A stretch of 64,000 nt of DNA from Prevotella melaninogenica (GCF_018127925.1 NZ_CP072347.1:2501-66500); one strand, 5' to 3'; numbered from the stretch's first letter, positions 27,240-37,806 are shown. Numbers and translations: made by a program. Notes: generated from the sequence alone by a model not told the origin.

Positions 27240-28547
27240 TTATCTCTTCTTCATGAACGCAGCAGGCTTAGCCCTTGTGCTTAAAGGATGGAAAAGCATC
27301 ACAGGCTGAAGCAGGAACAGAGGACCATTAAGATATAACTGGCTTCCCTGCTGGTTGTACTTATAGATTGCAAAGACATTTCCATTAAATGAATTAAGAG
27401 GGAAACCTAAAGGTCCTAAATACGTTAAGCTCTTTATGTAAGCGGCATTCTTACCACTATCCTCAAGAATACCAGCAACCATCTTATCCGCCTTAGAGTA
27501 AGACATTCTTGCTGTCATTGTCAACTGATTTGATGCATAATAGTTATAAATACCAGGAACGACCTTCTGAAATTTAGCAAAATCAGCATCACTCACCTGA
27601 CCAGTACTATGTGCTTCAGTCTGCTGACGAATTAGCTTCATGAATGTACCGTAATGATTGATGTCCCAAATAGCAGTTCTGTAGAAATAAGTGGTATCAT
27701 TCACTCTCTTTGAAAGAACATATTCACCACCCTTCAATGTCAATGACACGTTAGCAGGGTCAAAGGTAAGCGTCATCTTCATACCAGTGTCACTTGAATT
27801 AAAGGTCAACTCGGTATCAGATTTCTTCTCAAGCGTACCAACAATCTGTGTTACCAATGTGTTAATATCAGTTGTAGATGATGTCATCTTAAGAAGGTCG
27901 TAACCATAGAGACTATAGGTCTTACCTGCGAGGTCGTCAATGCTACCCTGTGTTACAGTGATCGTATCACGATGCTCTTGGTTCTTCAAAACGAGTGAGA
28001 AAGTACGAATCTCACCTGTTGTATTAGCTCCAATATGTGCCACGAAAGCAGAGTCCTTATTCTCAATTGATGTCACACCAGAAGCATCGGCAGCATCAGC
28101 AAGTTCCATAGAAGGCTCAGCACCTAATGCGGTATAAGGTAGAGTGAGGGTTGTATCCTTATCACTCACAGCGTAATACTTAGCACCTTTGTACTTGAAA
28201 AGAGCTCCAGCCTGCAAGATTGGCAGATTAGTAGAATCATTACCATTCTTGATTGTCAATACAGCAGAACGACTGTCAATAGCTGGGTTGTTAGTAACAC
28301 TGACTACGATAGAATCGTTCTGCAGCTGAGCTGTTGCCCATGAATCACTGACAGAAACGGTTGAGCCAGCTGGTGCAGTAAACTTCACCCCACCCTTCTG
28401 TGCCGCAGCAGTAAAGGTGAGTTTTGAGTTTACCACCTGCACAGGATTCTCACGCAAGTAACTACTACCTGCATCGTTGTCGTCACTGCAGGCAACGAAG
28501 CCTGCAGTAACAGCAAGGAGAAGACAAATATTAAATATCTTTTTCAT
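27240..28547 (-). CDS. BACON-domain lipoprotein of the SusC/D import operon
   Basis: A 435-residue lipoprotein with lipobox FVAC (Cys20, followed by SDDND). The N-terminal half (about 35-115 and 130-205) has two BACON-like all-beta modules (LTFTAAAQKGGVKFTAPAGS, VSVTNNPAIDSRSAVLTIKN), which usually bind mucin or glycans or act as spacers. The C-terminal half (about 210-435) is unassigned. It is the last gene of a five-gene operon, 7 bases after DUF4302. Probably a surface ligand-binding accessory protein. Confidence 0.7.
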   Translation of the reverse strand: MKKIFNICLLLAVTAGFVACSDDNDAGSSYLRENPVQVVNSKLTFTAAAQKGGVKFTAPAGSTVSVSDSWATAQLQNDSIVVSVTNNPAIDSRSAVLTIKNGNDSTNLPILQAGALFKYKGAKYYAVSDKDTTLTLPYTALGAEPSMELADAADASGVTSIENKDSAFVAHIGANTTGEIRTFSLVLKNQEHRDTITVTQGSIDDLAGKTYSLYGYDLLKMTSSTTDINTLVTQIVGTLEKKSDTELTFNSSDTGMKMTLTFDPANVSLTLKGGEYVLSKRVNDTTYFYRTAIWDINHYGTFMKLIRQQTEAHSTGQVSDADFAKFQKVVPGIYNYYASNQLTMTARMSYSKADKMVAGILEDSGKNAAYIKSLTYLGPLGFPLNSFNGNVFAIYKYNQQGSQLYLNGPLFLLQPVMLFHPLSTRAKPAAFMKKR

Positions 28548-28554
28548 AAAACAT

Positions 28555-30303
28555 TTACTTGTTTAGTTTTACTTGAGACGCAGCAGATGTTGTGAGGAAT
28601 GAGTTCCAATCTACATCGAAGCGCGCAATACGGTTTGGTAGATACTGTGGCATCAATACTGACTCAGTATTGTCGAATGACTCCTCTGGCAAGATAGAAG
28701 GCTTGGCAGGAGAAGCGGTAGCCTTCTTGGTCATTACTGGGTTAATCCAGTAATCCCACCAACCAGCAAGGTTTTGAGAGGTGAATGGTTCGCCTGTATA
28801 AGCCCAGAGGATGATACGTTCAGTAGTTAGACCAGTATACTGTGCCTGTCCATTGATGATGCTGAACAATGGTCCACAGAGTGACGCACTGATATCGCCA
28901 TTGTCTGCTACTGTGAAGGAAATTAGGTTGTAAGCACCCGTACCCGTACCTGTACCTCTCTTCTCATCGATGTTAAAGGCATTACCGATGTTATAGCTTA
29001 CATTATTTCCATGGAAGGTCATCACCTTCTGACCACCCTGCATCAAGAATGCATTAGCAGAAGCCACATAGGTCAATGGGAATACATAGTCTGAGCCATA
29101 AGCACTGTGAACATTGAGGTAGAACTTGCGGTTCGCACCAGAACCTACATATCTCAATCGTGCTGTACGAGTATTCTCAAAGAAGCCCATCTTTCCATCC
29201 TTTGATACATATGAGGTCATCGTGAGTTCATAAGTACCCATGAGAGCAGAAAGGTCAAACTGCAAGATCTGTACCTGCGCCTCTTTTATACCATTTGAAA
29301 TCTTAAGTTTTGCACCACGTGCATTCGTTGCTATTGGATTAGCATCTACCTTAATAGTGAGCTTATCGCCATCCTTAGAGAGGTGAACCCATGATGCATC
29401 ACAAGTGATATCGAGTTTGTTAAGATATGGAATGGTCTTCGTAATAGTCTTCTCACCATTAGAAGCGTTGATAGCACCTATCATCTTCGCAATGAGATTT
29501 ACATCAACATTAGAAGCAGTAGACTCCACACCAGTTCCAGAGAACTTAGCAGTAGCCTTATCGAATGTTAAGTCGTACAACTGTACGCCATTCAACATAA
29601 TAGGCTCATACAAACGGATTCCCTTATCTGTAAAGGCGTAAGCAGACTCAGCAACAAGTTTATCACCATCATAGATAGCCAACTGACGATTGTTCTTATC
29701 GGTGACAACGAGTGTGTAAGGCTTTCCACCAATGTTAAGAGCAACATCAGAGAAAACAAAGAGGTTGGTAAGTTCTGTTACCTTCTCTATATATTCTGAA
29801 GCTTCGCCAGAGAGTTTATTGAGATACATAGTATTCAACGAACGCTTTCCGTGAATCTTGATACGGTCAGCACCAATGCTATCGATAACGAACTCGAAGT
29901 CGCCCTCCTTACCGCGATACTCACCATTCTTTGGAGTAGCATAAATGTGGAGGAAGGTATTGTAAGTATCAAACGACAAAACGGGGCCGTCGTCTTCCTT
30001 CATCTTATATAATGACTTTACTTCGCCATCATCAGGATTGTTTTCATAGCGTACAATAGCATTGTCACGGGTGAACTTGATGGTATAAGTCACACCACCA
30101 TAAGCCTGGTTTCTCTGTGGATAATAGTCTAAAACCCAACCATATTGCGATGCAACCAACGTTTCCTGTGCCTTCTGAAGGAATTCGTCCATACGCTCAG
30201 AGTAAGGCTTTCCAAAGACATTCTCTTCTTCTGTCTGGCATGACTGAAGGAAAAAGGCTGGCAAGGCAAGTAGGAGATATATAAATAATTTATTTGCTTT
30301 CAT
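28555..30303 (-). CDS. DUF4302 lipoprotein of the SusC/D import operon
   Basis: A 582-residue lipoprotein with lipobox LQSC (Cys22). The N-terminal region (about 35-260: YSERMDEFLQKAQETLVASQ, YGWVLDYYPQRNQAYGGVTY, VLSFDTYNTFLHIYATPKNG) fits DUF4302, a Bacteroidetes family found beside SusC/D pairs. A BACON-like stretch follows at about 285-345, and the C-terminal part resembles a lipocalin-like barrel. Probable role in surface ligand handling; no catalytic motif seen. It starts 15 bases after the metallohydrolase stop. Confidence 0.75.
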   Translation of the reverse strand: MKANKLFIYLLLALPAFFLQSCQTEEENVFGKPYSERMDEFLQKAQETLVASQYGWVLDYYPQRNQAYGGVTYTIKFTRDNAIVRYENNPDDGEVKSLYKMKEDDGPVLSFDTYNTFLHIYATPKNGEYRGKEGDFEFVIDSIGADRIKIHGKRSLNTMYLNKLSGEASEYIEKVTELTNLFVFSDVALNIGGKPYTLVVTDKNNRQLAIYDGDKLVAESAYAFTDKGIRLYEPIMLNGVQLYDLTFDKATAKFSGTGVESTASNVDVNLIAKMIGAINASNGEKTITKTIPYLNKLDITCDASWVHLSKDGDKLTIKVDANPIATNARGAKLKISNGIKEAQVQILQFDLSALMGTYELTMTSYVSKDGKMGFFENTRTARLRYVGSGANRKFYLNVHSAYGSDYVFPLTYVASANAFLMQGGQKVMTFHGNNVSYNIGNAFNIDEKRGTGTGTGAYNLISFTVADNGDISASLCGPLFSIINGQAQYTGLTTERIILWAYTGEPFTSQNLAGWWDYWINPVMTKKATASPAKPSILPEESFDNTESVLMPQYLPNRIARFDVDWNSFLTTSAASQVKLNK

Positions 30304-30317
30304 ATAATGATCCTTTC

Positions 30318-31244
30318 TTAATAATTAAGATTTGTCAGATTGTAACTGCCACTAACAACGTTGTTCTCACGCTCGATGACAGTATCACGCACCTTATCAA
30401 GGTCGACATTAAAGGTCTCTTTATAGTAACGTTTAGCAATCTCGAGCTTCTTCTCAATAGCTGTTACACCTGGCTGCTCTTTTGCTTCTGCACCTTTCGC
30501 ATCCACAATGGTTGCTTTCTTGAGGAGAGCATTCCACTGTGCATCGGTAGAGATAATGTAAGTACTTACCACCTCAGCAAAGTCCTCACGCTCTTCCTTC
30601 TGTGAGTAGGCTGTAACGAAACCACGCTTCTCATAGCCTGTTCCATACTTCTCAGAACTCCATGAGTCATTAACATAACCTGTTGGGGTTACCTTACCAA
30701 ACTCACGTGGGTAGTCCTTTGTCTGGTTAACGATGTGAACAAACTCGTGGTGAATCGTCTTGAGGTAGTATTCATCCAAGTAGGTGCGGTTGTTCTTGAA
30801 TCTATCAAGATGGTTAACACCCAAGAGACGAATCTTCTTTCCACCCTCAGCAGTACCGAGTTTTATATTACCATTGTTCTCATACTCGAACTCACCCAAG
30901 AAGCTGAAGAGCTTTGGGAAGAAGCGACGTGTGAAATCAATACCTGCAGCTTCGGTATAAGCCTCTACACAAGTGTACTTCACAATATGCGCTAACTCCA
31001 CAGACTGAGCTGAATCGGCTGGTACATCATAGTAAGACATATCCGACTCATTGTCCTCATAACGCCACTGTATTTGAATGTTATAAGGTACTACGAAGTT
31101 CTTGTACAGCCACTTGTCAAAGACAGTATTTGCCGTCTTAGAAGGCTTGATAACGCTCTCGCTTGACAAATTATCGTCTGAACAAGCAGTGAAGCCTGCT
31201 GCCACTGCCGCCAATAGCGATAAAGCTAATATGTTTTTCTTCAT
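30318..31244 (-). CDS. Zinc metallohydrolase lipoprotein associated with SusC/D import
   Basis: A 308-residue lipoprotein with lipobox FTAC (Cys21). The zinc motif HEFVH is at residues 166-170 (IHHEFVHIVNQT) and a likely third ligand is Glu224 in EDFAEVVSTY, as in gluzincin-type enzymes. It fits the family described as substrate-import-associated zinc metallohydrolase lipoproteins, encoded next to SusC/D. Probably a surface protease or peptidase that trims the imported ligand; substrate not known. It follows the SusD gene by 22 bases. Confidence 0.8.
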   Translation of the reverse strand: MKKNILALSLLAAVAAGFTACSDDNLSSESVIKPSKTANTVFDKWLYKNFVVPYNIQIQWRYEDNESDMSYYDVPADSAQSVELAHIVKYTCVEAYTEAAGIDFTRRFFPKLFSFLGEFEYENNGNIKLGTAEGGKKIRLLGVNHLDRFKNNRTYLDEYYLKTIHHEFVHIVNQTKDYPREFGKVTPTGYVNDSWSSEKYGTGYEKRGFVTAYSQKEEREDFAEVVSTYIISTDAQWNALLKKATIVDAKGAEAKEQPGVTAIEKKLEIAKRYYKETFNVDLDKVRDTVIERENNVVSGSYNLTNLNY

Positions 31245-31266
31245 TTCTTAATCCTTTAATTAGCTA

Positions 31267-32979
31267 TTAAAAAGAGTGTGCACTTACTGGAGCAGAATAC
31301 TGATTGACCGCTGAAAGTACTGGTAATTTGTACTGAGAGAGGTCAACGAGCTTTGCACCTGCTACAAGAGCCTTAGCTGGGTTGCCAGCAACACCAGCCT
31401 CACGAATACTCTGTGGAATCTGTACCACCTGACGTGGGTCGTCCTTCTCCAACCAATCAAGGTTCTTTGAAGGTCTACCATTAGCACCAATCAGACGACG
31501 TGGAATCTCGATGTTATAACGTCTGATGTCCATCCAACGCATTCCCTGGTGTACAGTTTCGATACGACGGAAGTTCAGCAAGCACTGTAAGAGTGACTCC
31601 TGCACTGAGCCTTCAACGTCAATTTTGAAGCGAGGGCTGATGTGTTTCTTGAAACTTGGTACCATCTTAGCAGCATCAGCGTATGCATATGGAACTGTCT
31701 TGAAGTAAGTTTGTACACTTGTTGGGGTAAGGGTCACATTGGTATTGAAGAAGTTCTTCATCCAAATAGTCATATCTGCACAAGCAGCATCATTCTGACC
31801 AAGCATGATTTCAGCCTCTGCACGATTGAGTAAAGCCTCATCCATCGTGAAGTTAACGTTCAATGTGCGGAGATAACCAGAGCCTGTCGTAGTATTACGA
31901 ATCTCAAACTCACGTGGAAGTTTCATCAATAAAGCGAAGTTACTCTCACCTGAATTAACAGTAAATGGCTTCCAAATGAGGTTTGACGATGTACCCCAGA
32001 TGTTATTACTCAGGAACAATTCTGTCTCTGCCAAATAGTTAGTGAGTGTATAACGCTTACTTATTAACCATGGTGCAAGAGCCATACCAGCATTGCTGAC
32101 ACTGGTCTGAACAAGGAGGTTACAGTCTGCAGAAGCACTACAATAAGCCTCAGCAATCTTCACAGCCTGATCAGACTGACTCAGTGGCATAGCCTGCAAA
32201 GCTCTATAATCACGCAAAGAAGCAGCAGGGTTACTACCTAAGAGTTTATCAGCATATTCCTTTGCCTTCTCCCACTTCTCATAATAGAGGTAGAAACGAG
32301 TTGCAAAAGCATAAGCAGCCTGCTTATTGAAGTGATACTTTGGCACCTCATATGTATCGTTAAGCAATGGGATACCAGCCTCAATATCAGCAGCAATCTT
32401 TGCATAGACATCAGCTACAGTACCACGATTACTCTGTTCTGCAGCTGCAGAGAAGTCTGCAATTCCTGTTGCATAATAGAGTCCAGCATCCTTTGTACTG
32501 GTCTTGCCATTATAAGGACGGCAGAATTCGTTAGCAAGGATAAAGTGGTCATAGGCACGAATGAGCAAAGCCTCACCCTTTGAATTACGAAGTATATCGT
32601 TCTTTGGACCGCCCTGATCCTCAATGGCAGCCAAAGCTTCATTAGCCTTATAGACACCCTCATAATAAAGCATCCACACCTGCTCAGGAGAGTCATTACC
32701 ACCCTCTGTCTGCTCTTGCCAGAAGAAGTACTGATCACCACCACGATTACCCTGGCTATTCTGTGCTCCCATGTAATCGGTATTGTCAGACATCCACTCG
32801 TTAAAGAGCGTCGGTGTACGGTCAGGATAGGCTGTCACAAGCAGACCCGCAATCTTCTTTGGTGTGTCCAAAGTCGTACGGTTGTCTGGCAACGTATCCA
32901 ATTGGTCAGAACAAGATGCAAGTATCGCTACTGATGCAAGCATCAAGCTGCCCTTATATATGATATTCTTAATTTTCAT
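31267..32979 (-). CDS. SusD/RagB-type surface nutrient-binding lipoprotein
   Basis: A 570-residue lipoprotein with lipobox LASC (Cys23). The SusD-like N-terminal region (about 25-200, with MLYYEGVYKANEALAAIED and ALLIRAYDHFILANEFCR TPR-type helices) and the C-terminal RagB/SusD region (about 350-520, including LLNFRRIETVHQGMRWMDIR) are clear. It caps its SusC partner and captures ligand at the cell surface. It follows SusC by 154 bases, with no hairpin evident in the gap. The partner gene set (metallohydrolase, no glycoside hydrolase) suggests a protein or peptide ligand rather than a glycan (inference). Confidence 0.92.
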   Translation of the reverse strand: MKIKNIIYKGSLMLASVAILASCSDQLDTLPDNRTTLDTPKKIAGLLVTAYPDRTPTLFNEWMSDNTDYMGAQNSQGNRGGDQYFFWQEQTEGGNDSPEQVWMLYYEGVYKANEALAAIEDQGGPKNDILRNSKGEALLIRAYDHFILANEFCRPYNGKTSTKDAGLYYATGIADFSAAAEQSNRGTVADVYAKIAADIEAGIPLLNDTYEVPKYHFNKQAAYAFATRFYLYYEKWEKAKEYADKLLGSNPAASLRDYRALQAMPLSQSDQAVKIAEAYCSASADCNLLVQTSVSNAGMALAPWLISKRYTLTNYLAETELFLSNNIWGTSSNLIWKPFTVNSGESNFALLMKLPREFEIRNTTTGSGYLRTLNVNFTMDEALLNRAEAEIMLGQNDAACADMTIWMKNFFNTNVTLTPTSVQTYFKTVPYAYADAAKMVPSFKKHISPRFKIDVEGSVQESLLQCLLNFRRIETVHQGMRWMDIRRYNIEIPRRLIGANGRPSKNLDWLEKDDPRQVVQIPQSIREAGVAGNPAKALVAGAKLVDLSQYKLPVLSAVNQYSAPVSAHSF

Positions 32980-33133
32980 ATTCGTTCTATATTAAATTAC
33001 TTCTGGTTCTGATTCAGCATCTCTTTCTTGCCTAAAGGCTGTATCATCTTACAACCATTTGCCTTGTTAGGAACTCCAATGTACTATCAACATTTGGATA
33101 TTCTCAGCTGAATCTGAAGCCTCCGTTAAAATA

Positions 33134-36100
33134 TTAAAGACCTAATCTCAATGTCAAGGTGAACTGCTTTGGAACTGGTGCAGCCACACCACCTGTATTG
33201 AAGAACTCTGGATCCTGACCGTTCAGCTTCTTATCTGAATAGAAAAGGAAGAGGTTAGTTGCCTGAAGCTTCAAAGCTAAACTGCTAACGCCAATAGTTC
33301 TAATCATTGCTGCAGGGAAAGTGTAACCCAATGAGATTTCCTTCATACGAATGAAGTCACCCTTTGCGATACGAACATCAGAATAGTTATAAGCATTGTA
33401 AGCTACATCCAACTGTGAGTTGTTGCGGTTCTGACGACGTGAAGCAATTACTGGGATATTAGTCATAGTCTCATCGCCACTGTATGTCCAGCGATTACGG
33501 AACTCCTTAGGCAGAGCATCCATATCGTCATAGCGGTTACTGAAGATATGGTTCAAACGAACCTTATTACCAAAGCTATAAGTAACGAATACGTTGAGGT
33601 CCCAGTTCTTATAACGGAAGACGTTACCGAATGATCCCGTTGTAGTTGGGTCGGCAGGACCTTCGAACTTCAGATACTTAATCTTCTCCTGATCACGCTC
33701 CTGGAGGTTAAGACCAGAGATTGTTCTTCTACCATCCTCGTTCATGAATGTAGGCAAACCCTCACCATTGAGTCCAGCAAATGGGATGCTAAAGATAGAG
33801 TTTACAGGATAACCTACAAGACTATAACCAGTTCCCTGTACGAGGTCGATAACACGTGCATGGGTAAAGAGACTTGTAATCTCATTGTGTGTCCATGAGA
33901 AGATAAAGTTAGATTCCCAACTGAAGTCCTTTGTCTTGATGTTATGTGTATTCAATGAAAGCTCCATACCATTAGACTTCATTGAAGCCACGTTAGCAAG
34001 GTTATAAGAACCCAACTGTGGATGGTTCACGTAACCAATAAGGTCACTGTTGCGACGCCAGTAGAAATCAGTTGTAAGATTGATACGGTTGTCAAGGAAT
34101 CCAAAGTCGAAACCAAGGTTGAACTCACGCTTCTTCTCGTAGGTAAGGTTCTTGTTACCGAACTGCTCATCGTAACCAGTCTCCTGAATAGAAGTGAATG
34201 GACGCCAAGGCACTGTTGCTGTGAAGATTGGCAATGAGTTAGTTACAGGAGGACGGTCACCAGTAAGTGAGTAGCTCAAGCGGAATGTAGCATGTGTCAA
34301 CGCCTGCTTAAACACCTTATTAAACCATTCTTCCTCATGTGCGTTCCATGCACCAGAAACGTTATAGGTTGGCAACCATCGAGCTGATGTAGCCTTACCC
34401 AGATAGTTAGTACCCTCATAACGGAAAGTACCAGTCATCTGGTAGCGACCCTTATAAGAATAGGTACCTGTACCGAAGTAAGCAAGACTGCGGATGTGGG
34501 TATTTGACAAACCATAGTAGTCTGATCCCTGCTCCTGGAACATCTTGAATGCACGGTAGTTGAGCTTAGCAATCTCACCAGCATCAAACATCATACCCCA
34601 CTCACGATCGAAAGTAGCCTTACGGTCAACGCTATTACTCTCAACACCGGCATAGAGGTTCACGATGTGTGTATCATTGAATACATCGTTGTAAGCAGCA
34701 GAAAGACGGGTATCCCAACCAAAGAAGTGGTTACCTGTTCTGTCAAGAATACCACCCTCTTTGAGGATTGACTCTGGAAGAGCAAATGGGTTGTCAGGAT
34801 CAGTATAAAGATAAGGATTGGCATCGCGGATAGTTGTTGTACCCATTGCACGATAAGCCAAAGCCTGATTAGAGTTTTCACGAACGATATGCTCCATCGT
34901 TGAAGCAGCACTCTTAACAGCTACCAAAGCAGTAAGCTTCAACTTTGTTATTGGCTTATAGTCAATACTTGTCTGTATACGGAAGTCGTGTACATTCAAG
35001 TCCATGTAGTTATTGTTCAACTCATTGAAGATATTGAACGGAGCATAGTTACGTGTATATGACTCGGTTGGGTCGAGTGTACGTGAAGTATTCAGAGAGT
35101 AAGAGTAAGGGTTGATATCGAAAGCACGACTAACAGCACCAGTTGATGGGTCAATCGTACGGCTCAACGAACCTGGAGCTCTCTGCTTACGGTAAGAAGC
35201 ATTAGCGATAAGGTTCAAACCTACCTGCTTATTAATGTTGTAAGTCGTGTTGATGTTACCTGTGTAACGCTGAACACGGCTTGACTTATACCATCCCGGA
35301 TCATACATCGCAGAGAGTGAAGCATAGTACTGACCCTTGTCTGTACCACCAGAAGCACTTACAGAGTGGTTGTGCATGATTGAACTTGAGAAAAGTTGGT
35401 CGAACCAGTCAGTATTGCGATACTCAGCAGCACGCAGATAAGCGTTACGTGCATCCTGTGTATTTTCAAGACCGAACTGTCCCTTAGTAGCGTCATACTC
35501 AGAGATGAGCTGATACATACGACCATAAACACCACTTGTAGAGGCGTTAGCAATCTCAGCATAATTCAAATAGCCCTTCTTCTCCAACTCACGATAAACC
35601 TCCATCTGGTCCTGTGAGTTCATGATATTAAAGTTCTTATAGCTTGGCTTCAAACGGAGGGTGTACTCACCGGTATAGCTCAAATGGCTCTGACCAGCCT
35701 TACCTTTCTTTGTTGTTACAACAATCACACCTGCCATAGCACGAGCACCATAGATAGATGTAGCAGAACCGTCCTTCAGAATCTGGAAACTTTCAATGTC
35801 ATCAGCATTCAATCCTGCAATAGCAGAAGAAATCAAAGTCTTTGCATCACCTGATGACAACGAACTTGCATCAACATTGGCAATGTCTTCCATGATGACA
35901 CCATCCACAACCCACAAAGGTTTTGATGAACCGAAGATTGACGTGTTACCACGAACACGAATCTTAGGAGCAGTACCGAACGTACCAGACACATTCTGAA
36001 CGCTCACACCGGCAGCACGACCTTCGAGTGAACGGCTCACGTCCGCCATACCATCGAGCTTAGCTTTTGAAGCATCAATCTTGGTAGCAGCACCAGAGAA

Positions 36101-36442
36101 GAGGCGTTTGTCTTGCTGGGTCATACCCGTTACGACGACCTCAGTAAGCTGATGATTGTCATTAGAGAGGACAACCTTCATGCCATCTTTTGCTGTTACG
36201 GTCTGAGTGACCATACCAATGTAACTGACTACGAGTTTCTTTCCTGCAGGAACGTCGATAGTGAAGTGACCATCAATATCGGTAACTGTACCCGTCGTAG
36301 TACCTTGTACCATGACAGATGCACCGATAACGGCTTCTCCATCGTCCTGAGAAACTACGGTTCCATTAATCTTTGCCTGACCAAACGCTGTTCCTAATGA
36401 CAGGATAAGACCAAACAAAAAGAGAGTAATTCTTTTCTCCAT
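33134..36442 (-). CDS. SusC/RagA-type TonB-linked outer membrane transporter
   Basis: A 1,102-residue outer-membrane importer. Signal peptide about 1-21 (MEKRITLFLFGLILSLGTAF), carboxypeptidase-regulatory-like domain about 23-105 (INGTVVSQDDGEAVIGASVM), a TonB-box-like segment and plug about 108-235 (IRVRGNTSIFGSSKPLWVVD, GSATSIYGARAMAGVIVVTT, the SusC signature), then a 22-strand barrel. It works with the SusD protein downstream and energy from TonB/ExbBD. It heads the five-gene operon; a full consensus promoter lies at 36598-36628, leaving a leader of about 150 nt. Length is typical. Confidence 0.95.
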   Translation of the reverse strand: MEKRITLFLFGLILSLGTAFGQAKINGTVVSQDDGEAVIGASVMVQGTTTGTVTDIDGHFTIDVPAGKKLVVSYIGMVTQTVTAKDGMKVVLSNDNHQLTEVVVTGMTQQDKRLFSGAATKIDASKAKLDGMADVSRSLEGRAAGVSVQNVSGTFGTAPKIRVRGNTSIFGSSKPLWVVDGVIMEDIANVDASSLSSGDAKTLISSAIAGLNADDIESFQILKDGSATSIYGARAMAGVIVVTTKKGKAGQSHLSYTGEYTLRLKPSYKNFNIMNSQDQMEVYRELEKKGYLNYAEIANASTSGVYGRMYQLISEYDATKGQFGLENTQDARNAYLRAAEYRNTDWFDQLFSSSIMHNHSVSASGGTDKGQYYASLSAMYDPGWYKSSRVQRYTGNINTTYNINKQVGLNLIANASYRKQRAPGSLSRTIDPSTGAVSRAFDINPYSYSLNTSRTLDPTESYTRNYAPFNIFNELNNNYMDLNVHDFRIQTSIDYKPITKLKLTALVAVKSAASTMEHIVRENSNQALAYRAMGTTTIRDANPYLYTDPDNPFALPESILKEGGILDRTGNHFFGWDTRLSAAYNDVFNDTHIVNLYAGVESNSVDRKATFDREWGMMFDAGEIAKLNYRAFKMFQEQGSDYYGLSNTHIRSLAYFGTGTYSYKGRYQMTGTFRYEGTNYLGKATSARWLPTYNVSGAWNAHEEEWFNKVFKQALTHATFRLSYSLTGDRPPVTNSLPIFTATVPWRPFTSIQETGYDEQFGNKNLTYEKKREFNLGFDFGFLDNRINLTTDFYWRRNSDLIGYVNHPQLGSYNLANVASMKSNGMELSLNTHNIKTKDFSWESNFIFSWTHNEITSLFTHARVIDLVQGTGYSLVGYPVNSIFSIPFAGLNGEGLPTFMNEDGRRTISGLNLQERDQEKIKYLKFEGPADPTTTGSFGNVFRYKNWDLNVFVTYSFGNKVRLNHIFSNRYDDMDALPKEFRNRWTYSGDETMTNIPVIASRRQNRNNSQLDVAYNAYNYSDVRIAKGDFIRMKEISLGYTFPAAMIRTIGVSSLALKLQATNLFLFYSDKKLNGQDPEFFNTGGVAAPVPKQFTLTLRLGL

Positions 36443-36596
36443 AGATCTCTTTTGATTATTAAAATATTATTGTGTAACTGTTTCGCTAAACTTTACGATT
36501 TTATTCCTTTCTGAAACATTTTATTAGAGATGAGTCTCAAACCTAAATATATTGCTGCTTTTTCACAATATAAAAAGATTATTACTTTCATGGGAT

Positions 36597-36722
36597 GCAA
36601 ATTTAAATATTATTTATATAAGTTGCAAGCATTTTTCGAGTAAAATTACATTTTCTATTAAAATTTAGTTGAATACTTACTGATTTCAACAAAAGAGTAC
36701 ATAAAACACTTATAATTATAAA
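36597..36722 (-). promoter_or_regulatory. SusC operon promoter and conserved upstream block
   Basis: On the minus strand TAAATTTG (complement 36598-36605) and TTGC (complement 36625-36628) have a 19-bp spacer. The block up to 36722 aligns with 47980-48107 upstream of the type IX cargo operon, and the outer 33 bp (36690-36722) are identical in the two. This suggests a shared activator site centred about 110 bp upstream of the start point. Confidence 0.7.
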
Positions 36723-37106
36723 CAGAAGGGTGTTTAGTAGACAAGTAAACAGGTTTTACTTGACAAGTTGACAAGTGAACATCTGAACAAGGTATTAGTT
36801 ATAAAAGAAGAATATGATTTTGTTTACAAGTTGATAAGTTTTGTTTACATGTAAATGGGCGTGTAAATGAACAAAATTGCTGATTTAAAAGAAGACAAGA
36901 GATTAGGGGAGACAGAATAAAGATAAGGTAAAAAAGACAAGGTAACAAAGTATACAAAGACCAAATAACAAAATAATATGGAACAAAGTAATAGCATAAT
37001 GAATTACTACTTAATCCCTACTCCCCTATCACAGACACCATAGAACAATGATATAATGTAAAGAAAAATCTAATATTCGAATTGAGAAGAGCATAAATTA
37101 GCTTGC

Positions 37107-37190
37107 AATTAACGCCCAATTGACTTGTAAAAGATGCCCTTTTGAGGGCTAACTAACGCCCTTTTGAAACCTTACTAAGCACCTTTTAAA
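37107..37190. repeat. 22-bp-period array, locus 2
   Basis: Cores AACGC (37111), GATGC (37133), AACGC (37155) and the closing AAGCACC (37177) are at exact 22-bp steps, in the same orientation as locus 1. Sequence to about 37265 (TTGATATTAAAGAAGTTACA and AAGGCT) also resembles the locus 1 flank. The region 36723-37100 holds loose TTGACAAGT-type repeats and no gene. Confidence 0.85.
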
Positions 37191-37394
37191 AAGCTACTTT
37201 GCAATAGATTGATATTAAAGAAGTTACAAAGGCTATTCAAAAAGAGGTTTTAGAGCCATTTGGGGCAAATAAACAACGAAATAATGTAAAGTAAATTCAG
37301 AGGCTTAAGGAGAAACTTTGTGGTAAGATAACAGATAGCTAAGGGCTTGTATTTAGAGTAAAAACATTCTCTCACACATTTAGGAGAATAAAAA

Positions 37395-37740
37395 GGTTCT
37401 TCCGAAACATGGAGTGATAAAGTAAAATTCGTATATTATAAGGCACACGGAGTCACGGAGAGGACGGAGATAATGCAACGTTACGGAGGTGCCGACGGCA
37501 CAAAGAGCGACGGAGGTATAGCGTACAGATTCTTAATAACTATTTTGGAATAAACGCTTTGTATATAAATTGCTAATAAAATTGGCAAACAAACTCTGTC
37601 GCTCTATGCACCGACGGTGCCTCCGTTACCCCATTGCTTTGTTTTAATAATCCTCCGTCTTCTCCTTTTCTCCGTGTGACATTACTTCAAACCCTAAACA
37701 CAAGTGGCAAACCTTATCACTTCAAAATCCTGAAAACCCA
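37395..37740. repeat. Foldback element, copy 3
   Basis: About 346 bp, GGTTCTTCCGAAACATGGAG to AAAATCCTGAAAACCCA. It has the same inverted-half design as copies 1 and 2 (GGCACACGGAGTCACGGAG with CTCCGTGTGACA; GGAGGTGCCGACGGCAC with CACCGACGGTGCCTCC) but is more diverged; base changes in one arm are often matched in the other. Confidence 0.8.
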
Positions 37741-37741
37741 A

Positions 37742-37777
37742 TAAAAATAGGGTGCATCAGAAATTTGATACACCCTA
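37742..37777 (-). terminator. Rho-independent terminator after the AspT/YidE-type transporter gene
   Basis: On the minus strand AGGGTGTATCA pairs with TGATGCACCCT around a short loop, followed by ATTTTTAT. It lies about 30 nt after the transporter stop. Confidence 0.75.
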
Positions 37778-37806
37778 ATTATTTTTCATTTTAAACTTAT
37801 TCTTTC

